Shown piece by piece: positions 10,387 to 20,876 of a DNA stretch of 64,000 bases (within the stretch, counting starts at the first letter, position 1; each line of letters starts with the position of its first letter). The notes beneath the pieces were generated by a model. That model worked only from the letters and a program-made list of their open reading frames with translations, searched no databases and was not told where the DNA came from. The position numbers and the translations under genes are program-made. The stretch is taken from positions 1,573,709 through 1,637,708 of the forward strand of contig CP070707.1 of NCBI GenBank assembly GCA_020350205.1. Direction: 5' to 3'. Source of the DNA: a bacterium (GTDB lineage: Bacteria > Calditrichota > Calditrichia > RBG-13-44-9).

Positions 10387-10728
10387 TTATTTTGACTCAA
10401 TGATATAGACTTCTTCGTCCTCTTTTTTCATATTATATTTTTCGCGGGCAACTTTTTCCATATAATCTTTATCAGTCTTTAATTTTTCAATCTCCTCCTC
10501 CAGATTTTTTTGCTGTTCCAGCAATTTCTCCTTCTGCATTTTCAACTTATTTTTCTCCTGGTACAGAGAATACAATTTTATCAGAGAGCGATTACCGGAA
10601 AGGAAAATGAATAGAATGGTGAGGACGATAATTCCGCTGACCCAACGCAACACTTTCTTCCCCTTCCGGGGCTGTTGGTGGTATCGGGTAGTCCGGGGCT
10701 TCTTATTTTTACTTTTTTTGGGGCTCAT
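10387..10728 (-). CDS. ftsB: FtsB/DivIC-type septum formation initiator
   Basis: Small bitopic protein of 113 residues: basic N-terminus (KKSKNKK..), one membrane helix ('VSGIIVLTILFIFLSG'), then a Leu/Lys/Glu coiled coil ('LYQEKNKLKMQKEKLLEQQ') and the conserved tail 'DKDYMEKVAREKYNMKK'. That is the FtsB/DivIC pattern; these proteins act with FtsL and FtsQ/DivIB in the divisome. The frame extends to a GTG at 10764, but those extra 12 codons lie over a perfect 9-bp hairpin, so the ATG at 10728 is preferred. It sits directly downstream of eno, a neighbourhood common for ftsB in many bacteria. Confidence 0.88.
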   Translation of the reverse strand: MSPKKSKNKKPRTTRYHQQPRKGKKVLRWVSGIIVLTILFIFLSGNRSLIKLYSLYQEKNKLKMQKEKLLEQQKNLEEEIEKLKTDKDYMEKVAREKYNMKKEDEEVYIIESK

Positions 10729-10739
10729 AAAAATCAGCG

Positions 10740-10761
10740 AAGGGATACCATAGTATCCCTT
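10740..10761 (-). promoter_or_regulatory. Hairpin between eno and ftsB
   Basis: A perfect inverted repeat, AAGGGATAC and GTATCCCTT, with a 4-base loop. It lies between the eno stop and the ftsB start at 10728. In the minus-strand transcript it is followed after five bases by TTTTT. It may be a weak terminator or attenuator that lowers ftsB relative to eno, or a processing or stability element. The T-run is short and not directly adjacent, so termination is uncertain. Confidence 0.5.
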
Positions 10762-10780
10762 CACGTTGGTTTATTTAAAG

Positions 10781-12085
<1,305 letters not shown>

Positions 12086-12206
12086 TCAATTTTATATTAA
12101 ATCAAATTACAACAATATAAAATGTTTTGCAAGATCCTAAAAAGCCTGGTCGGGTTGTCCGATGCTGATCATTTTATACAGTTCTTTTTTAGAAACAGCT
12201 TGTCAA

Positions 12207-13235
12207 TCAAACATACTTATTCAGTTCCCGGACAAATCCGTCAATATCTTCGCGGGTGGTATCGTAGGAGGTCATCCAGCGAACTTCAGAGGTTATTTCA
12301 TTCCAGACATAGAAGAAATATCTTTTCTGAAGTTTAGGAATGATCTCTGGGGGAAGAATGGCGAAAACCGCATTGGCCTGCACTGGCTGGGTGAGTTTAA
12401 TCTTTCCCGTTTCACGCACTTTTTCTGCCAGATATCGCGCCATATTATTGGCACTCCGGGCATTCTGTTCCCATAAATTTTCCTCCAGCAGCGCGATGAA
12501 CTGTGCAGAAATAAAGCGCATTTTGGAACCCAGCTGCATCCCCTGTTTCCTGATATATTTGAACTCTCTGGATACAGCCGGATTAAAGAAAACAACAGCC
12601 TCTCCAAACATCATGCCATTTTTGGTCCCGCCAAAGGATAAAATATCGACACCAGCCTGCACTGTGAGCTCCATAAAACTGCAGCCCAGGGATACGGCCG
12701 CATTGGCAATCCGAGCACCATCCATATGCAGGGAGAGTCCGTATTCATGGGCCAGTCGGGATATCTCTCGGATTTCCTGAACCGTATACACCGTGCCCAT
12801 TTCAGTAGACTGTGTGATCGATATAATCTTTGGCTGCGCATGGTGCTCAAATCCGAAACCATGCAAATGTGGTTTAATACTTTGCGGGGTCAATTTTCCG
12901 TCAGGAGACGGAACTGCCAGTAACTTGCAACCGGTATATTTTTCCGGTGCACCGCATTCATCCACATGCAAATGAGCCAGATCAGAGCAAATTACGGCAT
13001 GATATGACTGGGTCAGTGCCTTTATACCCAGCACATTGGCAGCGGTGCCGTTAAATAAAAAATAAACATCAATGTTTTTTCCGAAGTGCTTTTTAAACAG
13101 TTCGATAGCCAGGGGGGTATAAGGATCATCGCCATACGAAATGACATGACCGGTGTTGACTTCCTGCATTTTCCTGAAAATTACCGGATGAACACCGGCA
13201 TTATTATCACTGGCAAAACCTCTTGGATTTTTCAT
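12207..13235 (-). CDS. ltaE: Low-specificity L-threonine aldolase family enzyme
   Basis: Fold-type I PLP enzyme of the beta-eliminating lyase/threonine aldolase family, 342 residues, full length. The N-terminus 'FASDNNAGVHPVIFRKM' and 'GDDPYTPLAIELFKKHFG' are typical, and the PLP lysine lies in 'ILSFGGTKNGMMFGEAVVF'. It likely cleaves L-threonine or L-allo-threonine to glycine and acetaldehyde. It is transcribed away from the nad operon across a 173-base intergenic region with no recognised operator. The symbol is based on family; stereospecificity cannot be judged. Confidence 0.88.
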   Translation of the reverse strand: MKNPRGFASDNNAGVHPVIFRKMQEVNTGHVISYGDDPYTPLAIELFKKHFGKNIDVYFLFNGTAANVLGIKALTQSYHAVICSDLAHLHVDECGAPEKYTGCKLLAVPSPDGKLTPQSIKPHLHGFGFEHHAQPKIISITQSTEMGTVYTVQEIREISRLAHEYGLSLHMDGARIANAAVSLGCSFMELTVQAGVDILSFGGTKNGMMFGEAVVFFNPAVSREFKYIRKQGMQLGSKMRFISAQFIALLEENLWEQNARSANNMARYLAEKVRETGKIKLTQPVQANAVFAILPPEIIPKLQKRYFFYVWNEITSEVRWMTSYDTTREDIDGFVRELNKYV

Positions 13236-13408
13236 AAATAAATCCTGAATTTGGTAATAATTACTTTTACCTGTTAAATAATAATATGTTGAACTGCATC
13301 ACCCTAATTTATTTTAAATTTTATTCAAGTTGAAAAGCGTCTTTTAATATATTTAACTTTTGACCGATAGAACAATTTAAAGCGAACTGACGTCAATCCT
13401 TTATCACC

Positions 13409-14293
13409 ATGTTAACGAAAAGCGCGCAGAAAACGCCTCCAATAAAAATTCCACCCTCAGACAGAGAACTCGATAAAATAATCCGCAATGCCCTGCGCGA
13501 GGATATCGGGAAAGCAGATCTTACTTCCAGAGCGATCATTCCCAAAAATCTGCTCTACAGCGGATCTATTATCGTCAAGGAAGAGGGCGTTATTGCCGGC
13601 CTCCAGGTCGCGAAACATTGTTTCCGGATACTGGATCCGGAGATAAAATTTGCGGGAAAAGAGCCGGATGGCAGGGTAATTTCCAGAGGAACTATTGTAG
13701 CGAATATCAGCGGACCTGCCCGTAGTATCCTGACTGCCGAGCGAGTCGCATTAAATTTTCTGCAGAGAATGTCCGGAATTTCCAGTTTGACCCGTCAATT
13801 TGTTGAAGCGGTTAAAGGGACATCCGCGGTTATTTTGGATACCCGTAAAACTGCACCGGGTCTGAGACTTCTGGATAAGTGGGCAGTCTTTCTGGGCGGA
13901 GGGAAAAACCACCGCTGCGGTCTGTATGATATGATTCTCATCAAAGAAAACCATATTGCCGTTGCCGGCGGGATTGGGGAGTCCGTAAAAAGGGTGGAAA
14001 AATGGCAGCGCCGGGGTATTGCAGTGGAGGTAGAAGTGCGTGATATTTCAGAGCTTAAAGAGGCGTTACAATTGCCGGTGGATCGAATACTACTTGATAA
14101 TATGAGTTTAGATCAGATGTCCCGGGCCGTCAAACTGGCGCAGGGTAAAATTCCTTTAGAGGCCTCCGGAAATATAAATCTGCAAAATGTGGCAGAGGTT
14201 GCTCACACCGGGGTTGATTTTATCTCCATCGGAGCATTGACGCACTCTCCCAGGGCCCTTGACATCAGTTTACTTTTGACGGGAACTAATTAA
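13409..14293 (+). CDS. nadC: Nicotinate-nucleotide pyrophosphorylase (carboxylating)
   Basis: Quinolinate phosphoribosyltransferase, 294 residues. It converts quinolinate and PRPP to nicotinate mononucleotide, the last dedicated step of de novo NAD synthesis. Clear signatures are 'EDIGKADLTSRAI' near the N-terminus, 'AERVALNFLQRMSGIS', 'LDTRKTAPGLRLLDKWAV' and 'GGGKNHRCGLYDMILIKENH', plus 'LLDNMS' and 'EASGNINLQNV' near the C-terminus. First gene of a nadC-nadA-nadB operon. The ATG at 13409 has no strong ribosome-binding site. Confidence 0.97.
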   Translation: MLTKSAQKTPPIKIPPSDRELDKIIRNALREDIGKADLTSRAIIPKNLLYSGSIIVKEEGVIAGLQVAKHCFRILDPEIKFAGKEPDGRVISRGTIVANISGPARSILTAERVALNFLQRMSGISSLTRQFVEAVKGTSAVILDTRKTAPGLRLLDKWAVFLGGGKNHRCGLYDMILIKENHIAVAGGIGESVKRVEKWQRRGIAVEVEVRDISELKEALQLPVDRILLDNMSLDQMSRAVKLAQGKIPLEASGNINLQNVAEVAHTGVDFISIGALTHSPRALDISLLLTGTN

Positions 14294-14349
14294 AATTAAA
14301 AAAATATGACTAATACTCTTACATTAAAATATAGATCACCGGGGAAGAT

Positions 14350-15384
14350 ATGACCGTTCAAGAAACCTATGAAGTCATGAAGCAAAAATTATCTAATTTC
14401 CTTCCTGACTTTGAAATAAAATATAAAGCTGAGTTAGCCTATCAAATCAATCAGCTAAAAAAAGAAAAAAATGCCATCATTCTGGGTCATAACTACATGG
14501 AGCCTGCGCTGTTTCATTCCATTCCGGATATTGTCGGTGACTCGCTGGAACTGGCGCGTAAAGCTGCCGAGACTGATAAAGATATCATTGTTTTCTGTGG
14601 TGTAAGATTTATGGCTGAAACTGCTAAAATTTTGAATCCCACAAAAACGGTGCTGCTACCTGCCGCCAAAGCCGGCTGTTCTCTGGCAGAGAGTATCACT
14701 GCCGAGGATGTCCGGAAACTGAAAAAGAAATATCCCGGTGTTCCGGTTGTGACCTATGTAAACACGTATGCAGATGTAAAGGCAGAAAGTGATATTTGCT
14801 GTACCTCCGGGAATGCAGCGAAAGTCGTGGAATCATTTAACACCGACGCGGTTATTTTTCTTCCCGATGAGTACCTGGCTAAAAATGTGGCCCATGAAAC
14901 CGGAAAACGTATTATATTCCCCACCCGCACTCCACGCTCTAAAAATCAGCAGGAACTGGATTACGAAATCATCGGCTGGACCGGTCGCTGCGAAGTACAT
15001 GAAAAATTTACAGTTGAGGATATTGAGAATGTCAGAAGCCAGTTTCCTAAGGTGGTAATCCTGGCGCATCCGGAATGCAGCCCGGAAGTAGTTCAGGCCA
15101 GTGATTTTTCCGGCAGCACTTCTGCAATGATAAAATACGTCGAACAGATTTCCGCCCCCCAGTATTTGCTGCTTACAGAATGCTCCATGGGTGATAATAT
15201 TGCAGCGGCAAATCCGGGTAAAGAGATGCTTCGCATGTGCAGTGTACGCTGCCCCCACATGAACGAAATTACCCTTGAGGAAACGCTACAGTCACTGCAA
15301 AAAATTCGCTATGTGATCGAGGTTCCGGAAGAAATCAGGCAACGCGCACTCGCCCCTGTTCAAAAAATGTTGACTATAGGTTAA
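14350..15384 (+). CDS. nadA: Quinolinate synthase
   Basis: NadA, 344 residues, a [4Fe-4S] enzyme condensing iminoaspartate with dihydroxyacetone phosphate to quinolinate. Substrate residues appear in 'AIILGHNYMEPALFHSIPDIVGDS'-like sequence near residue 40. Cluster cysteines are in 'VFCGVRFMAETAKIL', 'ESDICCTSGNAAKVVES' and the C-terminal 'LLTECSMGDNIAAANP'. It starts 56 bases after nadC with GGGGA upstream, and precedes nadB, whose product feeds it. Confidence 0.97.
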   Translation: MTVQETYEVMKQKLSNFLPDFEIKYKAELAYQINQLKKEKNAIILGHNYMEPALFHSIPDIVGDSLELARKAAETDKDIIVFCGVRFMAETAKILNPTKTVLLPAAKAGCSLAESITAEDVRKLKKKYPGVPVVTYVNTYADVKAESDICCTSGNAAKVVESFNTDAVIFLPDEYLAKNVAHETGKRIIFPTRTPRSKNQQELDYEIIGWTGRCEVHEKFTVEDIENVRSQFPKVVILAHPECSPEVVQASDFSGSTSAMIKYVEQISAPQYLLLTECSMGDNIAAANPGKEMLRMCSVRCPHMNEITLEETLQSLQKIRYVIEVPEEIRQRALAPVQKMLTIG

Positions 15385-15443
15385 TTAGAATAAATTAGCG
15401 CAGCACTTTTAATGATACATATTGCCATATAACAGGTAACGCC

Positions 15444-17015
15444 ATGACCGAACACCTTGAAACTGATGTTCTCATTTTGGGAAGCGGAATTGCCGGAGGT
15501 ATTGCGGCGCTGCAGCTGGCTGAAAGCGGCATCGCGGTTACCGTTATTACCCGGGCCAAGCAACCTGAAGAGTCCAACACCTTCTACGCCCAGGGCGGCA
15601 TAATTTATAAAGGCAAAGATGATTCTCCACAGCTCCTGGCCGAGGATATAAAACGGGCCGGGGCGGGACATTGCAATCCGGAAGCGGTTAACCTTGTTTC
15701 TGAAATAGGACCGCGTCTGGTCGACGAGATTTTATTGCAAAAGTTACAGATCCCCTTCGATCGCCGTGGTAATGATGAATTCTCATTTTTCACAGAAGGA
15801 AGTCATTCTACCGCCCGTATTCTGCATTCCAAAGACAATACCGGAGAGATCATCCAGCAAAACCTCGTCCGTCATTTGCAGAATCATCCCAACATCACCC
15901 TGCTCACCGGCTATACTGCAGTGGACTTACTTACGGCTTCCCACCATTCGCTTAACCGGCTGGATGTCTATAAAAATCATACCTGCTCCGGGGCATATGT
16001 TTTTGATCAGGACAAAGAGTATGTTTTACCGATCGTAGCCCGTAAAACAATTCTGGCAACCGGGGGATTAGGGCAGATATACCTGCGCAGCAGTAATCCC
16101 AGCTGGGCGCGGGGAGACGGACTGGCTATGGCATATCGGGCCGGTGCCAGGGTAATCAACTGTGAATTCATTCAATTTCATCCCACCACCTTCCATTACA
16201 AAATGGCCCCCCATTTTTTAATCTCGGAATCAGTCAGGGGTGCAGGTGCCAAACTGGTGGATAATAACGGCAATCCTTTTATGAATAAATATGAGTCAGA
16301 CTGGGAAGATCTGGCACCCCGGGATGTGGTCTCACGTGCTATACATGAAGAGATGCTGAACAAAGATATTCCCAACGTCTATCTGGATTTTTCCTCTTAT
16401 ATTCCCGCATCCGAGATTGAGAATAAATTTCCAAAAATCTATCAGAGCTGTCTCAACTATGGTATCGATATTACCAAAGAACCGGTACCGGTGGTTCCCG
16501 GCGCCCATTATTTCTGCGGAGGTGTATGGGTAGACCACTGGGGCCATTCCACCATCGAAAATCTCTATGCCGTTGGTGAAGTGTCATGTACCGGCTTACA
16601 CGGGGCTAACCGGCTGGCCAGCGCTTCTTTGCTCGAAGGACTGGTATGGGGATATCTCAGTGCCGAGCATATCAAGGAAAATCTTAAAAATTCACCTAAA
16701 CCGGAACCTAGTAATTTTCCACTCTGGCGGGATCTGGGAATAGAGAAACCTGATCCGGCCCTGATCAGCCAGGATATGAGTTCCATAAAAAATATTATGT
16801 GGAATTACGTTGGCCTGGTCCGGACTTCAGATCGTCTGGCGCGTGCTTTACGTGAATTGCGTAGTCTGGAATTTGAAGTGGAAAGATTCTACCGCGTTTC
16901 CAAACTCTCGGATAGTCTGATTGGATTGCGCAATGCGGTCAGATCAGGTATTATTGTGGCCTCTGCTGCCTGGGCTAATAAAAAGAGTATGGGCTGCCAC
17001 TACCGACTCTCCTGA
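15444..17015 (+). CDS. nadB: L-aspartate oxidase
   Basis: FAD-dependent L-aspartate oxidase, 523 residues; it oxidises L-aspartate to iminoaspartate for NadA. The N-terminal dinucleotide site 'DVLILGSGIAGGIAALQLAE' (here split by family variation), 'QGGIIYKGKDDSPQLLAEDIKRAGAG', 'HSTARILHSKDNTG', the active-site stretch 'EFIQFHPTTFH' and 'GVWVDHWGHSTIENLYAVGEV' are diagnostic. The C-terminal helical domain ends in 'ASAAWANKKSMGCHYR'. Last gene of the nad operon; it converges with the hydratase gene six bases away, with no obvious terminator between them. Confidence 0.97.
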   Translation: MTEHLETDVLILGSGIAGGIAALQLAESGIAVTVITRAKQPEESNTFYAQGGIIYKGKDDSPQLLAEDIKRAGAGHCNPEAVNLVSEIGPRLVDEILLQKLQIPFDRRGNDEFSFFTEGSHSTARILHSKDNTGEIIQQNLVRHLQNHPNITLLTGYTAVDLLTASHHSLNRLDVYKNHTCSGAYVFDQDKEYVLPIVARKTILATGGLGQIYLRSSNPSWARGDGLAMAYRAGARVINCEFIQFHPTTFHYKMAPHFLISESVRGAGAKLVDNNGNPFMNKYESDWEDLAPRDVVSRAIHEEMLNKDIPNVYLDFSSYIPASEIENKFPKIYQSCLNYGIDITKEPVPVVPGAHYFCGGVWVDHWGHSTIENLYAVGEVSCTGLHGANRLASASLLEGLVWGYLSAEHIKENLKNSPKPEPSNFPLWRDLGIEKPDPALISQDMSSIKNIMWNYVGLVRTSDRLARALRELRSLEFEVERFYRVSKLSDSLIGLRNAVRSGIIVASAAWANKKSMGCHYRLS

Positions 17016-17021
17016 TCCCTT

Positions 17022-19001
17022 CTACAGGTTTATCTGATTTTTAACCCAGTTTTCCAATCCCTCACTGACGATGAGTTCCTGCGCTGCGATACCGATCGGG
17101 CTTATCCGGTATTTTTTTTCACCGGCCAGTAACAGGCATTTGCGAAAATCGATATGAGCCGTGATACCGGTCCTGAGGGTTAGTTTTTCATTCCCAAAGC
17201 GATCTTTCAGCTCCCGACTCAGCTCGGGAACTTCAATGACCAAAAAACCGTTGTTAAGGGCATTTCGCTTGTAGGTTTCATTGAGAGATCCGGCAAGAAC
17301 CAGAGCAATCCCGCGGTATTTCAGGGCAGTGGCGGCCTGTTCGCGGGAACTTCCGGTCCCAAAATTGAATCCCCCGGCAAGAATATCACCTTTTTTTACG
17401 ATGTTCCGAAATTGCGGATCATAATTTTCCATCACCACCTCTGCCTGTTGTTGGGCGGTGAAATCATCCAAATAGGTATATTTACCCGGATAGATACCAT
17501 CGGTGTTCAGGTTATCCTGATGACAAAAAACGATTTCCCCTTGCAGGGTTTCCGGGAAGCCGGGAATTACTCTGATATCAGACTCTGCTTCAGCCGGCAT
17601 CATTTTTTCTTTCATCATTCCGTTCGTTTCAGTCCCAGGCCAGTCTCCAGGGTAATCAATAAAACCCGCAATGGCCGATGCAGCTACTACTCCGGGAGAA
17701 GCCAGATACGCTGCCGCATTGCGGGAGCCCATCCGACCTTTAAAATTTCGGTTGGTTGCTGAAATACCCACCTCACCATCCTGTAGCAGCCCCATGCCCA
17801 GTCCGATGCAGGGCCCGCACCCCGGAGGAAGCTCAATGGCTCCCGCATCCAGCAAGGTCTTCCAATCTCCCCGCTTCCGGCTTTCCTGCTCAACCTCACT
17901 GGACGCCGCTGCGATATAAAATTCAACCCCGTCTGCTACTTTTTTACCCTTTACCATAGCGGCAGCTTCTGATAGGTCCTCCACCCGGCTATTCACACAG
18001 GAAACCAGATAAGCCTTTTGTATTTTAATTTTCCTGTTTCGGATAACCCCGATGGAGGTCATGTCTTTTACAGTATTCGGCCCGGAGATATGAGGCTGTA
18101 CAGTGCTTAAATCCAGGAGTAATTCTTTTACATAAAATGCTTTTTCCTCCGCCCGAAAGGTTCTGTATTCCTGCTGCAATTTTTGTAAATTTGCCTGATT
18201 TAACCTGGGATGTTTTCCGCTGCCATCAGTATCCGAAGGGACACCTGCCAGACCGCGGGATTCCACAAAACTGATCCTCTGGCTCAGCCAGGAAAAGGTC
18301 AGATCATCGACCGGAAATACTCCGGCCAGGGCACCCCATTCCGTGGTCATATTGGCAATTGTAAGACGCTGATCGATACTTAGGAATCGAATCCCGTCAC
18401 CCACAAATTCAACCGCACAATTCAGCACTTCATCCTGATTAAAAAATCCGCACAGCGTAATAATGACATCTTTACCTGTCACACCGGGATTTAATTCTCC
18501 CGTGAGTTCCACTTTGACAATCGGTGGAACCTGCCACCAGGTCCTGCCCGTAGCCCAGATAGCCGCAGCGTCTGTGCGGACGATCGGCGTGCCCAGGCAT
18601 CCCAAACCGCCATACATATTGGAGTGACTGTCGCTCGCAACCACCATGGTTCCCGGCCAGGCGTATCCTTCTTCACACATTATCTGATGCCCGATCCCCC
18701 GACCTGCCGGATAAAAATCGACTCCCATTTCCTCCGCAAACGTTTCAATTTTCTTATATTTATCGAGGTTTTTTTCACTTTTATCCTGCACATTATGATC
18801 CAGCGTATACACCGGCTGGCGAGGATTGGCCATTTTATTGGCACCAATGCTCCTGAATTTTGGGATCACCGCGCCGGTGTTGTCATGGGTCATAACGTAT
18901 GCAGGTTGAATCGAGATATAGTCGCCGCTCCGGACTTCCTGTCCTTCTTCCAGCCCCACCGCATAACGCTGGGCAATTTTTTCCACCATGGTCTGTGCCA
19001 T
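17022..19001 (-). CDS. Single-chain aconitase-superfamily hydratase, homoaconitase-like
   Basis: A 659-residue protein joining a LeuC/aconitase-type core to a LeuD-type swivel domain. Cluster cysteines are in 'YLVSCVNSRVEDLSEAA' and 'ELPPGCGPCIGLGMG'. The swivel loop reads 'GTGSSREQAATALKYRGI'. The motif 'VASDSHSNMYGGLGCLGTPI' resembles eukaryotic homoaconitase more than classical AcnA or AcnB. It may be the cell's TCA-cycle aconitase or act on a homologous substrate such as homoaconitate; sequence alone does not decide this. No lysine-pathway genes are nearby. The start has AAGGAGT upstream. Confidence 0.85.
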   Translation of the reverse strand: MAQTMVEKIAQRYAVGLEEGQEVRSGDYISIQPAYVMTHDNTGAVIPKFRSIGANKMANPRQPVYTLDHNVQDKSEKNLDKYKKIETFAEEMGVDFYPAGRGIGHQIMCEEGYAWPGTMVVASDSHSNMYGGLGCLGTPIVRTDAAAIWATGRTWWQVPPIVKVELTGELNPGVTGKDVIITLCGFFNQDEVLNCAVEFVGDGIRFLSIDQRLTIANMTTEWGALAGVFPVDDLTFSWLSQRISFVESRGLAGVPSDTDGSGKHPRLNQANLQKLQQEYRTFRAEEKAFYVKELLLDLSTVQPHISGPNTVKDMTSIGVIRNRKIKIQKAYLVSCVNSRVEDLSEAAAMVKGKKVADGVEFYIAAASSEVEQESRKRGDWKTLLDAGAIELPPGCGPCIGLGMGLLQDGEVGISATNRNFKGRMGSRNAAAYLASPGVVAASAIAGFIDYPGDWPGTETNGMMKEKMMPAEAESDIRVIPGFPETLQGEIVFCHQDNLNTDGIYPGKYTYLDDFTAQQQAEVVMENYDPQFRNIVKKGDILAGGFNFGTGSSREQAATALKYRGIALVLAGSLNETYKRNALNNGFLVIEVPELSRELKDRFGNEKLTLRTGITAHIDFRKCLLLAGEKKYRISPIGIAAQELIVSEGLENWVKNQINL

Positions 19002-19100
19002 TTGTACTCCTTATTTAAAATCTATGATATCATATAAAAATAATCAAAAAATTAAAAGAAAACCGGTCCGCTTGCAAAGGATATTGAATATTACCCATAT

Positions 19101-19135
19101 AAAAAAGGACTCTTCCGGAAAAAAGAAAAGTCCTT
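19101..19135 (-). terminator. Intrinsic terminator of the envelope operon
   Basis: On the minus strand AAGGACT and AGTCCTT pair around a 17-base loop and run directly into TTTTTT. It is 26 bases downstream of the FecR-domain gene and probably ends the whole 24.1-19.2 kb operon. Confidence 0.75.
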
Positions 19136-19160
19136 CTTATAATTTAAACACAAAGGTTGG

Positions 19161-19913
19161 TTATCGCTGCAGAAGCTCGTCTCGCTTTTTATTCCACTGC
19201 ACCCAATCTGACTTTCCGTCTTCCAGAACATCAAAATCGGATTTTTCGAACCTTCCATCAGGTCGGATGACCACCTGCTGCTGGGCTTTTACAATTTCCA
19301 ACCACTGGGCAATGGAAACATCCCGGGGGCCCTGAACGTCAGTGGGACCGGGAACATCGCGGGGAGGTCCAACAGGGCCTTTAGGCTGCTGCGGTACCAT
19401 ACCTGTCGATGTAGATTGTGGAGAGACTTCGACCTCACCGTCATACACCCGCAAGGTGGTCAGAGAATCTTCGGCCACATCCACCCGGTAGATGGTACCC
19501 CTTACCGCAATCACTGCAGTCGGTGACTTTACCGTTACGTAATCATCCTCAGAGAATATTTTTCGGATAGTGGCCCACAATTTCCCCACACTTAAAAATG
19601 AACTTGCTTTGATAGTTTCCTCAGTGACTTCAACTTCCTCAAGGGTATAGATTGAATTTTCATCAATACGGACTACATCCCCATTATGTAAAGTAATTTC
19701 ACAACGGGACTCTCTCTTGGTCTCAATTTTGTCTCCCGCAAAAACATCCATATTGAAGTGCGCCATGCGCAGCTCAGAGGATCCTTCCGGAATTACGAAC
19801 ACCCGGTTAAGGGGAAACGTCACTTTCCCCACCGGTTCACGGCTGGTGGAGGTGAATGCAACGAAGACCAAAAAAATTCCCACCAAGGTACCTCCCCGTG
19901 CTAACTTATGCAT
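19161..19913 (-). CDS. FecR-domain secreted protein
   Basis: About 250 residues. The ATG at 19913 is chosen because GGAGG sits five bases upstream and it opens a signal sequence ('MHKLARGGTLVGIFLVFVAF'); the frame is open 20 codons further. The centre is a FecR domain: 'FAGDKIETKRESRCEITLHNGDVVRIDENS' through 'VTVKSPTAVIAVRGTIYRV', about residues 50-150. A Pro/Gly-rich linker and a charged tail follow. Here the domain stands alone without a sigma factor or TonB receptor, as in many envelope proteins where it is thought to bind other surface factors. Last gene of the five-gene operon, behind the CsgG-like gene. Confidence 0.85.
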   Translation of the reverse strand: MHKLARGGTLVGIFLVFVAFTSTSREPVGKVTFPLNRVFVIPEGSSELRMAHFNMDVFAGDKIETKRESRCEITLHNGDVVRIDENSIYTLEEVEVTEETIKASSFLSVGKLWATIRKIFSEDDYVTVKSPTAVIAVRGTIYRVDVAEDSLTTLRVYDGEVEVSPQSTSTGMVPQQPKGPVGPPRDVPGPTDVQGPRDVSIAQWLEIVKAQQQVVIRPDGRFEKSDFDVLEDGKSDWVQWNKKRDELLQR

Positions 19914-19976
19914 ATAATCCTCCATTCCTCTTAGGTTGATTCGGTACTTATTTTTAGAGCCGTGTAAAACCACCCT

Positions 19977-20876
19977 TTATTTGGTCCGGACCAGATCTCC
20001 ACTGCTCAGACCGGTGCCGGAAACAATGATGGCTTTGCAGGCTTTTCCGTCCCCGATATCCTGAGCGACTTTAACCCTTCCAATGAGAGATTCTTCGCTT
20101 CCCAGAGACAATCCGGTATCAGGGTCAATAATTTCCTCGCCCTGCGAATAAACTGCAAATTCCATACCTGCTGTAACACCGCCGGCAGAACCTGGCTTCA
20201 TATATACCGTACCATCATCATTTACTTTAATAATCTTTCCCTGCCAGGGAATGTTTTCCATAGCTTTGGACACATAGTCAACACACTTATCGATCGATTT
20301 ACGGCTGGCCTTACCCACCAGCGTATTATCCCAGTGAGTGGGATTACCAAAATCAACATCTTCCACTCTGATTTTATCTAATCCGGTGTCACCTTCTTCA
20401 CCTACCGCGCTTTCTGCCAGTATAATTTCCGCCGTGGTGGTATTGACCAGTCGTATATCCACCACTGCTCTGGCCTCACGTTTGGTCAATTTACCCCCGA
20501 TTCCCAGTTTTCCGATAGAACCACCGATCCCGGATTTTTTTTCACCAAATTCTGAGATACTGCCCATCACCATCAATTCCACACCGAGCAGTTTACCTAC
20601 CTGGGCAGCACTTTGCGGGGTTACGGCACCGGACAATCCCAGCCCCTGCTCTTCAAGAATTTTCGAAAGTTCCTGTCGTTCGATGACCATGAAATTGCCA
20701 CTTTTTACCAGTTCGGTTACCAACATATCCGCCAGACCCGAACCGATATTATGACCCCAGCCGCTTCGGTCCTCGAAATCCACCACCGCAATTCTCTTTT
20801 TGAGACCTTTGAGATCATCTGCAGAAAGCTGAAAGGCCAAAAAAAGTACTATAATTAAAATGAGAGCATGCTTCAT
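19977..20876 (-). CDS. CsgG-family secretion or assembly protein
   Basis: A 299-residue protein with a signal sequence ('MKHALILIIVLFLAFQLSA') and a CsgG/HfaB domain: 'KRIAVVDFEDRSGWGHNIGSGLADMLVTELVKSGNF', 'VIERQELSKILEEQ', 'QVGKLLGVELMVMGSISEF' and 'VDIRLVNTTTAEIILAES'. The C-terminal region ('MKPGSAGGVTAGMEFAVYSQGE') resembles domains found after CsgG in related proteins. CsgG forms the outer-membrane channel for curli secretion. This protein lacks the lipobox Cys of true CsgG, and no curlin genes are near. Its start overlaps the upstream FlgT-like gene by four bases (ATGA), so the two are translationally coupled. Confidence 0.88.
   Translation of the reverse strand: MKHALILIIVLFLAFQLSADDLKGLKKRIAVVDFEDRSGWGHNIGSGLADMLVTELVKSGNFMVIERQELSKILEEQGLGLSGAVTPQSAAQVGKLLGVELMVMGSISEFGEKKSGIGGSIGKLGIGGKLTKREARAVVDIRLVNTTTAEIILAESAVGEEGDTGLDKIRVEDVDFGNPTHWDNTLVGKASRKSIDKCVDYVSKAMENIPWQGKIIKVNDDGTVYMKPGSAGGVTAGMEFAVYSQGEEIIDPDTGLSLGSEESLIGRVKVAQDIGDGKACKAIIVSGTGLSSGDLVRTK

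Noticed and set aside
13236-13408. Operator for a NAD-responsive repressor before nadC
   Set aside because: The gap is AT-rich but no clear palindrome or known NrtR/NiaR-type site could be made out.
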